From the NCBI RefSeq assembly GCF_000195915.1, contig NC_002578.1, positions 682,001-746,000 of the forward strand: a DNA stretch of 64,000 bases, given 5' to 3'. This document shows positions 37,652 through 47,635 of the stretch, piece by piece; positions within the stretch are counted from its first letter, which is position 1; each line of letters opens with the position of its first letter. The position numbers were made by a program, and so were the translations under genes. A model generated the notes under the pieces. That model saw only the letters and a list, made by a program, of their open reading frames with translations, had not been told where the DNA came from and did no database searches. The stretch comes from Thermoplasma acidophilum DSM 1728. GTDB taxonomy: Archaea > Thermoplasmatota > Thermoplasmata > Thermoplasmatales > Thermoplasmataceae.

Positions 37652-39064
37652 GTGGAAGAAGGAAAGGTTGTTCAGGTTCATAAAAGTGAAACGAAGAAAA
37701 GCCAGGTCAGATGGGTCATCGTATCTCTTCTCTTTCTTGCAATACTGTTCAATTACGCGGACAGGGAGATATGGATAGTCTCGGAGCCGGCTTTTGCATA
37801 CAGCTTTGGCTGGTCTCATTCTGCTACGGCGCTCACCGCAACAGCTGTTCACAACATTTCGCTGATACTGTTCTTTTGGTCTCTGTCCTATGCGATCTTC
37901 AACTTCCCGGGTGGCTGGATCGTTGACAAGCTCGGCCTGAGGAAGTCGATGGCGACCATGTTCGCCATCTGGTCCGTATTCACGGCGTTGACAGCGGCCA
38001 CGTTCAATTTCATCAGCATGGTTATCGTACGAGTGATTATGGGCGCTGGAGAAGGGCCAGTTTGGCCCATAAATTCCAAGGTCGTAAAAGGATGGGCAAA
38101 CAGATACGATGAGTCCAAATCGTTTACGCTGGCCGGTGCTGGGCAGGCTGTCGGCCCTGTTATCGGCCTGATCGCCGGTGGAATTCTGGTTACAATGTTC
38201 GGATGGCCGGCAGCATTCATTCTGTTCGGAGTACTTGGACTGATATTTGCTGCCATATGGTATTTCTATGTCAGGGACAGGCCCGCTGACGATTCGAAGG
38301 TTAACAGTGAGGAGCTGGCGTACATCAGGGAAGGAAAGACCGAAGAAGAGAAAGAGGAAAAGGTTCTTCCGTCAGGTGTTAGCTGGAAGATGGCTGCGAA
38401 GATGATCTTCGGCACGCAGGCCGGCTGGGGCACGTTTCTTGTATTTCTCTCATTCGGATACGTTCTCTTCACGTTCCTGTACTGGCTTCCGCCGCTGATG
38501 TTTTCAACCTTCGCCCATACCGTGGAGAAGAGCGGTCTCTATTCTGCTGCCATAGATGTGGCGCTGATAGCAGGTTTTCTCGGTTCCGGGCCTTTCAACG
38601 ATGGCTTGCTCAGAAAGTTTCCTGATAACAAGCCGCTTGCAAGGAGGCTAGGCGCCATCATACCGATGGTTCTGATGATAATCATGGTCGGTCTCTCTTA
38701 CTTCACGGGGAAGGCGCACAACCTTCTTGGAACTGCCATATTCCTCGGCATAGGCAGCGGGCTGATGAACCTGACGGTCGGATCGTGGGCAGTAAATGCT
38801 GTGGATCTTGCACCTGCCGGCACATCTGCGACGGTGTACGGCATATACAACGGTTCGCTGAACCTTGTCGGTGCTTTCAATTCCATTATCGAGGGTGCGC
38901 TGTTCATAAAATATGGGCCGGTTCTTGCCTTTACGAGTTCAATAATATTCATGCTAATGTTCCTTGGAGGATACCTTGGCCTCATAAGGAAGAAGACCTG
39001 GGAAAGGGCCATGGCGTACAAGGAGCAACTTTCAAAGGAAGCATATGCATATATGAAGGAGTGA
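37652..39064 (+). CDS. MFS transporter (anion:cation symporter-like)
   Basis: 470 aa with 12 predicted membrane spans. [11 protein letters not shown] after TM2 is the MFS D-R motif, and [19 protein letters not shown] in TM4 is typical of sugar-acid/ACS-type transporters; a charged central loop lies at about 205-245. GTG start at 37652, with CAATAAATA at about 37621-37629 fitting a leaderless promoter. Five nt before deoC, so probably co-transcribed. Confidence 0.85.
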
Positions 39065-39068
39065 GACA

Positions 39069-39809
39069 ATGAAGTACAGCATCGAGCAGGTTATGCGTCT
39101 GGTGGACCACAGTGGATTGAAGCCGTATCTGACGGAGAAGGATATTGCAAGGCTGATCGAAGAGGCTAAGGATATGGGAAATTATGCCGTGTGCATAGAA
39201 CCCATCTATGGAAAATTTGCAAAGGAATATCTCGATGAAAAACGATACAAAGTCAAGCTTGATGTGACGATCGATTTTCCCTTCGGTTCCCTTGCCACAT
39301 CCTCAAGGAAGAAGATCATAGAAGATTCAGATTACGCTGATGAAGTCGATATCGTCGTTCCGATGGGATACGTGAAATCGCATCGCTGGGATTACGTCGA
39401 TCAAGATTTAACTGACGTAGTTAAGATAGCAAAGGATCACGATTTGGTGATAAAGATCATAACCGAGGATGGTTATCTGACGCAAGACGAGAAGGATAGA
39501 CTCTACAGATCCGTGATCAGGGCGAAACCGGATTTCATTAAGACGAGCACGGGTTTTGCTAACAAGGACTATTGCGCTTCTCTTGGAAACGCAGCTGGAG
39601 CAACGCCGGACAATGTGTCGCTTATGTCCAGGATAGCGGAAGAACTTGGATCGGATATAGGAATAAAGGCGGCTGGCGGCATTCACACCTATCGGGAGAT
39701 CGAGAGCATCATCGATGCCGCTAAGAGGCCTATCGATCCGGAAAAATTAAGGATCGGCATGAGCGGAACAGGAAAGGTCTTCGAAGAGATGAAGAAGATA
39801 AAGAAGTGA
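39069..39809 (+). CDS. deoC: Deoxyribose-phosphate aldolase-like class I aldolase
   Basis: 246 aa. DeoC/FbaB-type TIM barrel: [11 protein letters not shown] at the N-terminus, [10 protein letters not shown] at about 65, Schiff-base K158 in [10 protein letters not shown], and a second Lys in [14 protein letters not shown] at about 200. Cleaves 2-deoxyribose-5-phosphate to glyceraldehyde-3-phosphate and acetaldehyde. Pairing with an MFS carrier suggests catabolism of an imported sugar or sugar acid. Confidence 0.88.
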
Positions 39810-39954
39810 ATCAAAGAACAGACGATGACGTATTTTTTAAATAAACATTTTGTGCAAAAATTTTTCAATTGAAAACTTACCTTTGGTGATAGTAGATACT
39901 ATACAATACAGGTTTAGTATAAAATTATATCTGCATTGTTGATATCAAGATATA

Positions 39955-41013
39955 ATGACAGATCCGGATATTGGCGACAGCCAGGACCATGCAAACATAA
40001 TATCGATACTTCAGGATCTCGGTCTTACGGAAAATGAATCCAGAGTGTACATATTGTTGCTTGAATACGGAAGCATGGCCGCACAGGATATACTGCGATA
40101 TCTGCCGCTGAGGCAACCACAGCTGTACGACATAACCTCTAGCCTCGAGAGGAAGGGTTTCATAAACGTTCTCCTAGGGCGCCCCAAGAAATATGAAGCC
40201 ATAGATCCCGAGGCAGTTGTGGAGGCCAGAGAACAGATTCTGAGCCGGAACAGGCGCTACTTTCTGACGTGGGCAAATCGGGCTATGGAAACCAGACGCG
40301 AGACAACCGCTCTGATCAATGCCAAAAATATAAGGAGCGTCATCAACAATTCCATAGATCTGATAAATGAGACGGAGAAAACTTTAGAGATAGAGACAAC
40401 ACAGGAGCTGTTTGCATACATCAGGGAACCCATTCTGAGGAAGATAAGGGAGGGATGCCGCGTTGAGATCCTCTTCTTCGGTACGGATGTCGATCTGGAA
40501 AAAGTGCAGAATCAGTTCACGGATCTCGATGTGGATGTGAGGTATGTTTCTCCCGGGCAGTTCTTTACGGTGATTTCTGATGAGAAAAATTCGGTATTTA
40601 TGCCTCGTAGCGTCGCCATGAACACAGATATAGAGAGATACGGATATGTGATAAGGGATAAGGACATGTCATGGTTCATTACACACAATTTCTTCGTTGG
40701 ATGGTACAGGGGAAATCGGATAAAGGATCACTCCGTAGTCGCTCCATATACTTACCATTCTCAGAGAATACTCATAAGCGATCTGAAGAGGATCTTTGAC
40801 CAAAAAGGCAGGGTGCACGGGGTATTGGAAGGTATAGTGCGTTCCACCGGCGATCGTTTTACATCCGAAGGAGAGATCTCTGAGATCAATTCTGATACGG
40901 AGATCATAAACTTCGTGTTCAAGACTGATAGAGGGGAGTATACCGTTGGCGGTTACGATTCCCAAATAGAGGACATAGTTATGAAGTCCTTTACTGTTGC
41001 ATCGTTTGGCTAA
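39955..41013 (+). CDS. TrmB-family sugar-responsive transcription regulator
   Basis: 352 aa. N-terminal winged helix (LGLTENESRVYILLLEYGSMAAQDILRYLPL, about 22-52) followed by GRPKKYEAIDPEAV, the hallmark linker of TrmB proteins; the C-terminal about 230 residues are the sugar-sensing TrmB domain. TrmB proteins control maltose/trehalose ABC transporters in archaea. It converges on exactly such a locus (41052-47635), so it is the likely local regulator. Confidence 0.87.
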   Translation: MTDPDIGDSQDHANIISILQDLGLTENESRVYILLLEYGSMAAQDILRYLPLRQPQLYDITSSLERKGFINVLLGRPKKYEAIDPEAVVEAREQILSRNRRYFLTWANRAMETRRETTALINAKNIRSVINNSIDLINETEKTLEIETTQELFAYIREPILRKIREGCRVEILFFGTDVDLEKVQNQFTDLDVDVRYVSPGQFFTVISDEKNSVFMPRSVAMNTDIERYGYVIRDKDMSWFITHNFFVGWYRGNRIKDHSVVAPYTYHSQRILISDLKRIFDQKGRVHGVLEGIVRSTGDRFTSEGEISEINSDTEIINFVFKTDRGEYTVGGYDSQIEDIVMKSFTVASFG

Positions 41014-41029
41014 GAGCTAAAAATATTGC

Positions 41030-41049
41030 CGTGATCCTCGTGGATCACG
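41030..41049. terminator. Bidirectional hairpin between convergent genes
   Basis: CGTGATCC (41030-41037), loop TCGT, GGATCACG (41042-41049): perfect 8-bp stem, 4-nt loop, in the 38-nt gap between the trmB-like gene and the convergent glycosidase gene. AT-rich sequence flanks both sides (AAAAATATT before, ATCATAAAAT after). Likely terminates both transcripts. Confidence 0.6.
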
Positions 41050-41051
41050 AA

Positions 41052-42779
41052 TCATAAAATGAAATCATAATACTTATTGCGGAATCTGACATTTTTCAGA
41101 GTAGCACCGCCTGGCATCAAGCTCGAATTGAACGGCTTGGAAATCAGCCGCCCGCCTTCGGAGTGGATGCCGAAAAAACCCTCCACAATCGATTCTATGT
41201 ATATGGCTGCAGACCATGCCTGCAGGTAGCATCCCTGAGGGTTGTTGCTTATCTCAGGGTATGCACCCGGAGAGAATAATCCAAGGGATCTGTCCAGCAT
41301 TTTGAAATATCTGGCCGCATTCTCGGCGTCCCCATACCTGATCGATCCCAGCACAAACATTCCGGTGTTCACCGGCATGGAATTCCCACTGGCATCAACA
41401 ACGATTCCAGATGAGCTGGAAATACGTGATAGGCCGCCTCCATCTGAAACGAATTTTCTGTACTGATCGATGCCTGCAATACCTGTGTAGAACGGAATTA
41501 TTGACGTCCAGAAGCCAAGGTCAACGGGAACGCCGTCCACTATCCTATTTGCAAACGTTCTTCTTTCCGACATCCAGAATGATTGTACCGTCTTCCTGAG
41601 TGCGTCTATGGCCTCAGTTGGCTTAACCGCGTCGGCAATCCCTCCGAACGCCTCCTGATCCATATCCATGACCTTCTGAAGCTCCATGAGGGACATGATG
41701 GTGAATGAAATCGTATCTATGTCTACGCCCTCTCCAGCTTTCGGATCCTCCATTATCCCTCTGCCCTGGAAACCATGAGCGAAGAGGTAGTTGAAGGATT
41801 CAGATGCGATAGTGGCCAAATGCCTCATCTCTTCCGTATAACCTGCCCATTCTGCGTATTTGAAAACTGCGTATGGAAAAAGCGCTGTTTCCTCCAGATC
41901 GCCGTCGTTGTAGACCTTTCCACTGGTCAGTATCTCATGCGGTATCTTTCCTGATTTGCTGTATCTAGCAAGTATATTGAGAGATCCGAAAGCAAGCTCG
42001 AAGAGCCCAGCATCCAGGATGCCGTTGAAAGAGAGAAGGGTGTCGATCCCGAAATACCATGGAAAATCTGGATGGCCAGCGGTCAAGCCGTATCCAGTTT
42101 CCTGATTTATCAGTGAAAGCCTTATCAGGTTATCCTTCGCTGTCCGAAAGTTCTCACCTATCTGTCCTCCTCCCCGAAGCAATGAAAACCTGTCAATGTC
42201 TCTGTATCTATTAACCCGGATCGGCGGTCGATGCGAATGCAGGCATGCGGATGAAATTCTCAGTGAAGACTTGCCGTCAGCAAGAAGTGATAATCGCCCG
42301 TTTTCTATGGAAAACTCGGAGGAGGCGGCTATTCTGAGGCGAGTTTCAGGGAACATGTGGCTATATATGATTGCCGAACGCCTGTTCACCTTTATTCTCG
42401 TATCGTTTACAGTGTACCAAACAGTCTCTGGGTGAAGTTCTACGATAAGCTTCCTGACGTCATTAGAAGCGTTTTTGACCGCGATCTCAAAATCATTGTC
42501 ATCCTGGAATGAAATTTGAAGTGTTGTTCCATAGAATTCGAATCGAGCTTCAGAATATCCAATTTCCGCGTGCGCTGGTTTGAAAACCGTCTTGCCGTCG
42601 CTGACATATATATTCTTCAGCACACGCAGAGGCGGATACCAGAGGCCGTTCATCTCGCCTCTCTTGTGGTATCCCATTCCGTCTGGTCGGAGGTCCAGGT
42701 AGCCTATGTAATAAGCGTAGTTGGACGATATGGTGAATGGCCTGTGATTCGGATCTTCGATTTCAATCGTATTTCTCAC
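41052..42779 (-). CDS. Glycogen-debranching-enzyme-like glycosidase (second copy)
   Basis: 575 aa. N-terminal beta-rich domain (about 1-210), then an (alpha/alpha)6 barrel of the amylo-alpha-1,6-glucosidase/GDE type: FPWYFGIDTLLSFNG at about 240, SGKIPHEI at about 275, DTISFTIMSL, and GVPVDLGFWTS toward the C-terminus. It overlaps the upstream 648-aa paralogue by 4 nt; the shared motifs W/YFG.D and GRIPHE/GKIPHE indicate tandem paralogues. Cytoplasmic hydrolysis of imported oligosaccharide is likely. Confidence 0.75.
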   Translation of the reverse strand: MRNTIEIEDPNHRPFTISSNYAYYIGYLDLRPDGMGYHKRGEMNGLWYPPLRVLKNIYVSDGKTVFKPAHAEIGYSEARFEFYGTTLQISFQDDNDFEIAVKNASNDVRKLIVELHPETVWYTVNDTRIKVNRRSAIIYSHMFPETRLRIAASSEFSIENGRLSLLADGKSSLRISSACLHSHRPPIRVNRYRDIDRFSLLRGGGQIGENFRTAKDNLIRLSLINQETGYGLTAGHPDFPWYFGIDTLLSFNGILDAGLFELAFGSLNILARYSKSGKIPHEILTSGKVYNDGDLEETALFPYAVFKYAEWAGYTEEMRHLATIASESFNYLFAHGFQGRGIMEDPKAGEGVDIDTISFTIMSLMELQKVMDMDQEAFGGIADAVKPTEAIDALRKTVQSFWMSERRTFANRIVDGVPVDLGFWTSIIPFYTGIAGIDQYRKFVSDGGGLSRISSSSGIVVDASGNSMPVNTGMFVLGSIRYGDAENAARYFKMLDRSLGLFSPGAYPEISNNPQGCYLQAWSAAIYIESIVEGFFGIHSEGGRLISKPFNSSLMPGGATLKNVRFRNKYYDFIL

Positions 42780-44722
42780 TTCCTTGCACCATCTGAGGCC
42801 GCAATTTCTGCATCCCTTAGTACAGGGCCATTCTCCGAGAACACCAAATCATACAGTTTTCCTCTCCAGGGGAGACGATACAGCTTCACCGTCTTCCATC
42901 CGTCAGGCAAATGGTATCCTCCTCTGAATTCGGAAGGATCGAAGGACAACGGATCGATGTTAAGCATACCCTGCAGAACTGAAAGCAGAAGCATGGATGA
43001 GGACCATCCCTGTGCAAACTGCCCGGTAGGCTGCGGCATCATAGCATCGTAAGTTTCGTTGATCCTTCCGGGATCGTCAGCAGAGAAGGCCAGATCAACG
43101 AACGTCCTCATCTGGTTAAAGGCCAAGTCCGGCAATCCGTTCTTGTACGCAGCGATTACAAACCATCCTGTCATGAGGGGCCAGACTGTACCCGTATGAT
43201 AGCCACCATCGTACATCGGATCGTAAACTGACATGGATCTTATTCCCCATGGCGTCATCATACCTGCCGAAAGATCCTTTATCCTGCTACGGATGGCCTC
43301 ATTCCTCATGAATATTCCAGGCACAAACTGCATGGCGCTTCTTATTTCGTGATATTCCATGTCCACGAAATCAACGCTGTTCGCGCCGGCGAAGAAGGTT
43401 GACATGTACCTGTCTCTGATCTTCTGGTATTCGTCATAGCCGAATCTGTAGCCGAAAATGCGGAGTACCTCGATCCACAGTGCATTGACATCGACCGTTT
43501 TCCCGTTCCTGATGTTTGCCCACGTTTCCGGCCAGCCTATCAGCCCGCGCCGGAAATCATTCTCTATCAGACCATCGCCGTCCGTATCGCAGCTCGCTAT
43601 GAAATCGAAGACCTTCTTCAGGTGACGTTCTTCGAAGCGTGATCGATCCCAATTCTCCATTGACGCGCTGGCAAGAAGCCAGAGCGGGCTGCTGTCGATC
43701 GACATGTACATGGTGTTGAATTTCGTTTCGCCAATGGTGTATCCCTGATCTCCGTCATCCGCCAGGCCTATTTCGTGCGGTATTCTGCCATCATCAGAGT
43801 ATTTCAGTAGCATATTCGTGTGTTCGTATGTCAACCCTGCCAACCCGACCATATTGGCGGCCAGGGCCATCCACAACCCGTCCCTTCCGAAGAACCATGA
43901 GTATACGGGGAAACCTGCAAACCAGCCGCTGCCCCTAGAGGTCTTGGTGTAAAACTCAAGCATATCATGCTTTGCCCAGAGAAAGGCCTTGTTGAACCTA
44001 AAGTCAGGGGTTTCAAGCACGGCAACGTCTGCGATGCTTTCATGGTATCTTATTGTGGATTCGATGCTATCCGCTTCTTCGCTGATATCATCGGATATCA
44101 CAATTTCCGCATCGTGCAGATCATGTATTCTTATCATCACTTTGTCCGCGCAGGCTTCCATAACAGCACGATCAGCGCTGCGGATGGAAATGCATGTTCG
44201 CGATATTTCTGATGAAATGCAGGCGGTGTTGCCTTCGATCCTTGGATTGAAAGTCTCACCCGATGCATGAGATGGCCAGGCGATCGTGTGCCCCACCTCC
44301 AGTTCAAGTTCCAGATCAGCCTTATCCGCTGCAGCGATCTGTATGTGCAGGGATCCGTCCCTCTCCGAAATGTAATCTATTCTGTCAAGGCCCTCGTACT
44401 GCCTGTATATGTAGCCGAGACCCCTGATATACTTTCTGAATGCATCAGAGAACCGTCTTCCGTTCACCGTGCCGTCAAGCGAGGAGATGTGGCTGACGCT
44501 ATCCTTCCAGTAGCCTACCCTTGATCTGTGCATATCCGATCTGCGTATTGTTCCGTTCATGTAGGCTATGAAGTGCGCCTTTGATCCCTTCACCATGGTG
44601 TAGCTGTAAGATTCAAGCGGTCCAGACGGCACCCTTATCCAGTGCCACATGTCCCTGTGATTATCCTCTTCGGTCAATCCACGGATCTCCTCAATCAGCC
44701 TTCTTGATCTCTCTGGAAGCAC
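42776..44722 (-). CDS. Glycogen-debranching-enzyme-like glycosidase (first copy)
   Basis: 648 aa from this start. GDE/glucoamylase-type barrel: YSWFFGRDGLWMALA at about 280, DGRIPHEIG, FNTMYMSIDSSPLWLL, a DTDGDGLIEN loop, WPETWAN, and GTVWPLMTGWF in the C-terminal third. The open frame starts at TTG 44731, but GGAGGT on the minus strand sits 8 nt before an in-frame GTG at 44722, so GTG is preferred. The start lies inside the 3' end of the malK-like gene (translational coupling). Confidence 0.78.
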   Translation of the reverse strand: MLPERSRRLIEEIRGLTEEDNHRDMWHWIRVPSGPLESYSYTMVKGSKAHFIAYMNGTIRRSDMHRSRVGYWKDSVSHISSLDGTVNGRRFSDAFRKYIRGLGYIYRQYEGLDRIDYISERDGSLHIQIAAADKADLELELEVGHTIAWPSHASGETFNPRIEGNTACISSEISRTCISIRSADRAVMEACADKVMIRIHDLHDAEIVISDDISEEADSIESTIRYHESIADVAVLETPDFRFNKAFLWAKHDMLEFYTKTSRGSGWFAGFPVYSWFFGRDGLWMALAANMVGLAGLTYEHTNMLLKYSDDGRIPHEIGLADDGDQGYTIGETKFNTMYMSIDSSPLWLLASASMENWDRSRFEERHLKKVFDFIASCDTDGDGLIENDFRRGLIGWPETWANIRNGKTVDVNALWIEVLRIFGYRFGYDEYQKIRDRYMSTFFAGANSVDFVDMEYHEIRSAMQFVPGIFMRNEAIRSRIKDLSAGMMTPWGIRSMSVYDPMYDGGYHTGTVWPLMTGWFVIAAYKNGLPDLAFNQMRTFVDLAFSADDPGRINETYDAMMPQPTGQFAQGWSSSMLLLSVLQGMLNIDPLSFDPSEFRGGYHLPDGWKTVKLYRLPWRGKLYDLVFSENGPVLRDAEIAASDGARK

Positions 44723-45809
44723 CGTAATCAACCTCCTTTACTATCGATCCGCTCTCCCTGTCGTAGAGATATATCGTGCCGGGTTTCACCTTCAAATGTA
44801 TGGATTCTCCGTTGCGCAGATCTCTGAGATTTGCAGGGATCTCCTCTTTGGGAATGACCGCCCTGATGGGCGTATCACCGATCTTAACGTGCACCTCGGC
44901 GTTAAGGCCGGAATTTATGAAATAGTCGAATGAAGCAGATATGCCATCATGATCGGATAGGCCTATCAGCTCAGGCCTTATGCCGATGAACATCTTGCCC
45001 TCTGGTATTTCATCATCAACTTCCAGGTATCCAGAATTCATGACGTCTATCCTTGTACCTCCTGATTTCTCCTCGGCGTCGCATTCAAGAATGTTCATTG
45101 GGGGATTTCCTATGAATCCAGCTACAAAAACGTTCGCGGGGTGATCGTACAGTTCATCAGGAGTTCCGAGCTGCATTATCTGCCCCTGGTTGAGGACAAG
45201 TATCCTGTCCGCAAGCGCCATCGCCTCATCCTGATCGTGGCACACGTAGATTATGGTCTTCTTTACCTTCTCATGGAATGATCTTAGCTCACCGAGCATC
45301 TCCCGCCGAAGCTTGGCATCAAGGTTCGATAGCGGTTCGTCCATCAGAAAAACCGAAGGATCACGAACCATGGCCCTTGCGATACCAACACGCTGCTGTT
45401 CACCGCCGGATAGCTGTCTCGGGTATTTCTGCAGATGCTGGCTTATGTGAAGCATCTCTGCAACGTCACTAACCTTCTTCTTGATCTCATCCTTTGGAAC
45501 GTGCTTGATCTTAAGATTCAGTGAGATGTTGTCGTATACGGTCATATGGGGATAGAGCGCGAAGTTCTGGAAGACCATGGCAATGTTCCTGTCCGATGGA
45601 TACAGATCCGTTACATCATTGCCATCTATGAGTATCCTGCCATCATCGATTGGTATCAGGCCGGCTATGCTTCTAAGCAGCGTTGTCTTTCCACTTCCCG
45701 AAGATCCGAGGATGACGAAGAACTCTCCGTCTTCCACCCTCAGGTTGAAATTCTTCAATATGTACTTGTCTCCATATCTTGCTGTGAGATTCTCTATTAT
45801 AACGCTCAT
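44691..45809 (-). CDS. Sugar ABC transporter ATP-binding protein (MalK/MsmK type)
   Basis: 372 aa. Walker A GSSGSGKTT (35-43), Q-loop QNFALYPHM (81-89), signature LSGGEQQR (133-140), Walker B VFLMDEP (153-159), H-switch CHDQDEA, then an about 130-residue OB/TOBE regulatory domain typical of CUT1 sugar transporters. Energises the MalF/MalG-like permeases encoded directly upstream. Confidence 0.93.
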   Translation of the reverse strand: MSVIIENLTARYGDKYILKNFNLRVEDGEFFVILGSSGSGKTTLLRSIAGLIPIDDGRILIDGNDVTDLYPSDRNIAMVFQNFALYPHMTVYDNISLNLKIKHVPKDEIKKKVSDVAEMLHISQHLQKYPRQLSGGEQQRVGIARAMVRDPSVFLMDEPLSNLDAKLRREMLGELRSFHEKVKKTIIYVCHDQDEAMALADRILVLNQGQIMQLGTPDELYDHPANVFVAGFIGNPPMNILECDAEEKSGGTRIDVMNSGYLEVDDEIPEGKMFIGIRPELIGLSDHDGISASFDYFINSGLNAEVHVKIGDTPIRAVIPKEEIPANLRDLRNGESIHLKVKPGTIYLYDRESGSIVKEVDYGASREIKKAD

Positions 45810-45813
45810 GCTT

Positions 45814-46689
45814 TCACCTTGAATAATTCATGGATATGCCGCTGATGAAGTACTTCTCGAAGACCACGAATATGACGATCGTAGGTATCATCGTGAGTAT
45901 GTTCACCGTCATCATCTGATTCCAATATATCTGCGTCCCGTTTGCCCCCTTGAAGAAGTTCAGCACCAGAGGAAGGGTGAACATGTTCAGGCTGTGCACC
46001 TCCATAAGCGGCCAGAGGAAGTTGTTCCAGGATCCTATGAAGGAGAATATGGTTGCCGCCGCTATGGCCGGTTTGGCCATGGGTGCACTGACCCTGAAGA
46101 ATATCTGCCATGGCTTCATGCCATCTATCTTTGCTGCAAGCTCAACCTCCTCGGGGATGGTTAGGAAATACTGCCGCATTATGAAAACGTCCAGGGCGGA
46201 AGCGATCTGCGGGAGTATCAGTCCCTGATAGGTGCTGAGCCAGTTCAGATCGAGCATGAAGACATAGGAAGCTATCGATATGACGGGGAATGGTATCATC
46301 AGCGTTGCGAGGACTGCATAAAACATGTAATCCCTTCCTGGGAATTTCAGCCTTGCAAATGCATAGCCCGCAAGCATGCCAACGAACACGCTACCTGCCA
46401 CAACGCAGATCGAAACGAAAACACTGTTGAAGTACCACAGCGGAAAGTCACCGAAACCCCAGACCGTCCTGAGGTTCACTATGAAGTAGGATATGCTGGT
46501 CTGGCTGAAAGGATTCATATTCGGTGGAAAATTGGCAAATATGCTGTCCCTGAAGGCCTTTATGACTGTCCAGTAGAATGGAACAAGGTAAACTATAGCC
46601 AGAAGTATTGACACCACGTAGATCAGGTAGGTCTTGACGCTCTCTCCTGCACTTATGCGTCTCCGTCTTCTGAATTCGGTTCTGAGCAT
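45814..46689 (-). CDS. Sugar ABC transporter permease (MalG type)
   Basis: 291 aa, six membrane spans. The EAA loop ELAAKIDGMKPWQIFFRVSAPMAKP at about 190-215 contacts the ATPase. The N-terminus is basic (RTEFRRRRRIS). It sits 4 nt upstream of the ATPase gene and 1 nt downstream of the MalF-like gene. CUT1-family partner permease. Confidence 0.92.
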   Translation of the reverse strand: MLRTEFRRRRRISAGESVKTYLIYVVSILLAIVYLVPFYWTVIKAFRDSIFANFPPNMNPFSQTSISYFIVNLRTVWGFGDFPLWYFNSVFVSICVVAGSVFVGMLAGYAFARLKFPGRDYMFYAVLATLMIPFPVISIASYVFMLDLNWLSTYQGLILPQIASALDVFIMRQYFLTIPEEVELAAKIDGMKPWQIFFRVSAPMAKPAIAAATIFSFIGSWNNFLWPLMEVHSLNMFTLPLVLNFFKGANGTQIYWNQMMTVNILTMIPTIVIFVVFEKYFISGISMNYSR

Positions 46690-46690
46690 T

Positions 46691-47635
46691 TCACCACCTC
46701 CTCTCAGTTATGACCCTTCTCTGTGTTATGGTTAACACGAGGATTATGACGAAGAGAACGAATGAAGCTGCGGCGGCCAGCCCTATATCACCAACGTACA
46801 CGAAGGTTCTGTTGTATATGTACATCAAGGGCACGTACGTTGCCCTTGCCGGTCCGCCATCGGTTATAACGTATATCTGATCAAACAGTTGCATCGCGCC
46901 TGTCAGGCCGAGGATAACTACTAGTATGGTTGAAAATCGCATCAGAGGGAAATAAACATAACGGAATCGCCTGAGACCTGACTTCAAGCCATCGATCTTC
47001 GCGGCATCCATGACCTCCTGCGGTATAGCCTGAAGGCCGGCCGAGTAAACTATCATGAAATACGGTGCGGTTGTGAATATGTTCATGGCCATTATGGCAG
47101 GGAAAGCATATACCGTGCTGAAAAGCCAGTTGTGCGGTGGTATTCCGAAGAATGACAGGAAATAGTTGACGAGTCCGGTGTTCGAAAATACCCATATGAA
47201 TATTATGGACATGGACACCGGGGATACCACAGCAGGAATGAACACTATGGCCCTGGCAACCCTGCTTATCTTCGATGCAGTGTTGAAGAGAAGCGCGTAT
47301 CCAAAGGCGAGGAACGTCTGAACGGTCACCACAACGGCCGTGTATATGAGCACGTTTATCAGGGATTTTATGAATGCCGGATCCCTTATAACGTAAAGAT
47401 AATTGGAAAAGCCAACGAAGTGGATATCATGAAAGAATGGATCGTAATGAAACAGGCTTATTGCAAATGAATAAATTGCCGGGAAGAAGGTGAAAACAAT
47501 CACAAAAATCATGAGTGGGATCACGAAGATTATACCGGTTGTTCTCTCCGGATCCCTCTTCTTCTTCTTCCTTTCCCTCACATTTATCTTTTCATTTCTG
47601 TACAGATTTGACTCCACAGACCTCACCGGGGTCAC
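46691..47635 (-). CDS. Sugar ABC transporter permease (MalF type)
   Basis: 314 aa with six membrane spans after a charged N-terminal segment (NVRERKKKKRDPERT). The EAA loop EVMDAAKIDGLKSGLRRFRYVYFPLM is at about 222-247. It overlaps the chimeric upstream ORF by 4 nt. The spacing is what one would expect after a solute-binding-protein gene, and the upstream ORF indeed ends with binding-protein sequence. Confidence 0.9.
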   Translation of the reverse strand: MTPVRSVESNLYRNEKINVRERKKKKRDPERTTGIIFVIPLMIFVIVFTFFPAIYSFAISLFHYDPFFHDIHFVGFSNYLYVIRDPAFIKSLINVLIYTAVVVTVQTFLAFGYALLFNTASKISRVARAIVFIPAVVSPVSMSIIFIWVFSNTGLVNYFLSFFGIPPHNWLFSTVYAFPAIMAMNIFTTAPYFMIVYSAGLQAIPQEVMDAAKIDGLKSGLRRFRYVYFPLMRFSTILVVILGLTGAMQLFDQIYVITDGGPARATYVPLMYIYNRTFVYVGDIGLAAAASFVLFVIILVLTITQRRVITERRW

